Source: Oscillospiraceae bacterium (GTDB lineage Bacteria; Bacillota_A; Clostridia; Oscillospirales; Oscillospiraceae). Taken from it: a DNA stretch of 13,065 nt. Positions 12,843 through 13,065 of this stretch are shown one piece after another; positions within the stretch are counted from its first letter, which is position 1; every line of letters starts with the position of its first letter. The notes beneath the pieces are model-generated. The model had not been told where the DNA came from, searched no databases, and saw nothing but the letters and a program-made list of their open reading frames with translations. A program made the position numbers and the translations under genes. Where the stretch lies: positions 1 through 13,065 of the forward strand of contig JAFOBK010000211.1 of NCBI GenBank assembly GCA_017381835.1, in the 5' to 3' direction.

Positions 12843-13065
12843 ATGATCCATATGGCAATGGTCAAAGACCAAATGTTCGGCAAGACCATGCGTAAGTCCT
12901 ACGCAAAGTATCAGGAAATCCTGAAAATGCCCAACATGCTGAAGATCCAGAAGGATTCCTACCAGTGGTTCCTGGATGAGGGCCTGCGTGAAGTCTTCAA
13001 GGATGTTGGCGTGATCTCCGACTTCTCCGGCAAACTGGAGCTGAGCTTCCTGGATTACTCCATGA
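12843..13065 (+). CDS. rpoB: RNA polymerase beta subunit, N-terminal fragment (runs off window)
   Basis: The first 74 codons of RpoB, the catalytic beta subunit of RNA polymerase. The family's N-terminal block is clear: MRKSYAKYQEILKMPNM, then IQKDSYQWFLDEGLREVFKD and FSGKLELSFLDYS. The frame continues past the window edge. I chose ATG 12843 because AGAAAGG (12831-12837) lies five bases upstream; an in-frame ATG at 12852 is possible but its spacing to that site is 14 bases. The gene has its own promoter directly after an unrelated symporter gene, so it is not transcribed from an adjacent rplL here. Codon use is the core type, useful as a reference for the AT-rich R-M cargo. Confidence 0.93.
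   Translation, partial: MIHMAMVKDQMFGKTMRKSYAKYQEILKMPNMLKIQKDSYQWFLDEGLREVFKDVGVISDFSGKLELSFLDYSM

Overview
The window looks like a chromosomal segment of an anaerobic Gram-positive bacterium of the class Clostridia, probably Oscillospiraceae/Ruminococcaceae-like. The grounds are an oxygen-sensitive [FeFe] hydrogenase with many 4Fe-4S motifs, an AGCS-type amino-acid symporter, strong AGGAGG ribosome binding sites, consensus sigma-A promoters, and a core codon usage rich in C/G-ending codons (hydrogenase, symporter, rpoB). The taxonomic call is an inference; no marker was searched.

Layout. (1) 1-7296: a type I restriction-modification locus on the + strand in the order hsdM (5' end outside the window), hsdS, a 128-aa unknown ORF, a RelA/SpoT-domain nucleotidyl/pyrophosphotransferase, and hsdR. 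hsdM and hsdR have core-like codon usage. The variable parts of hsdS, the unknown ORF and the RelA/SpoT gene are visibly AT-richer, so the middle looks like exchanged or inserted cargo. The RelA/SpoT module sits between hsdS and hsdR, the position that the tRNA anticodon nuclease gene prrC occupies in the E. coli prr locus. Both hsdM and hsdR carry an in-frame pair of short palindromic repeats in opposite orientations. (2) 7297-8311: a bidirectional terminator, then two minus-strand genes: a 49-aa single-span membrane peptide and a 174-aa lipoprotein, each with its own promoter. (3) 8340-8770: a perfect palindrome, a tRNA-Pro(TGG) gene with its terminator on the minus strand, and two partial copies of the 5' half of the same tRNA upstream of it. 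(4) 8883-11029: a promoter, an [FeFe] hydrogenase and a Nudix hydrolase in one operon, then a terminator. (5) 11085-12585: a sodium:alanine/glycine symporter gene with its own promoter, a possible operator, and a terminator. (6) 12611-13065: the start of rpoB with its own promoter and a leader of about 155 nt. Convergent with it is a consensus minus-strand promoter that ends at a minus-strand terminator, which predicts a structured small RNA of about 120 nt.

How the parts fit. The left half, up to the tRNA, is an accessory or defence region: restriction-modification plus a probable tRNA- or nucleotide-targeting enzyme, flanked by a tRNA gene with att-like debris. The right half is core metabolism and transcription machinery. 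The most interesting candidate system is the combined type I R-M and RelA/SpoT locus, which may be a PrrC-like arrangement in which the second enzyme backs up or guards the restriction system. That function is a hypothesis from gene position and family, not something the sequence proves.
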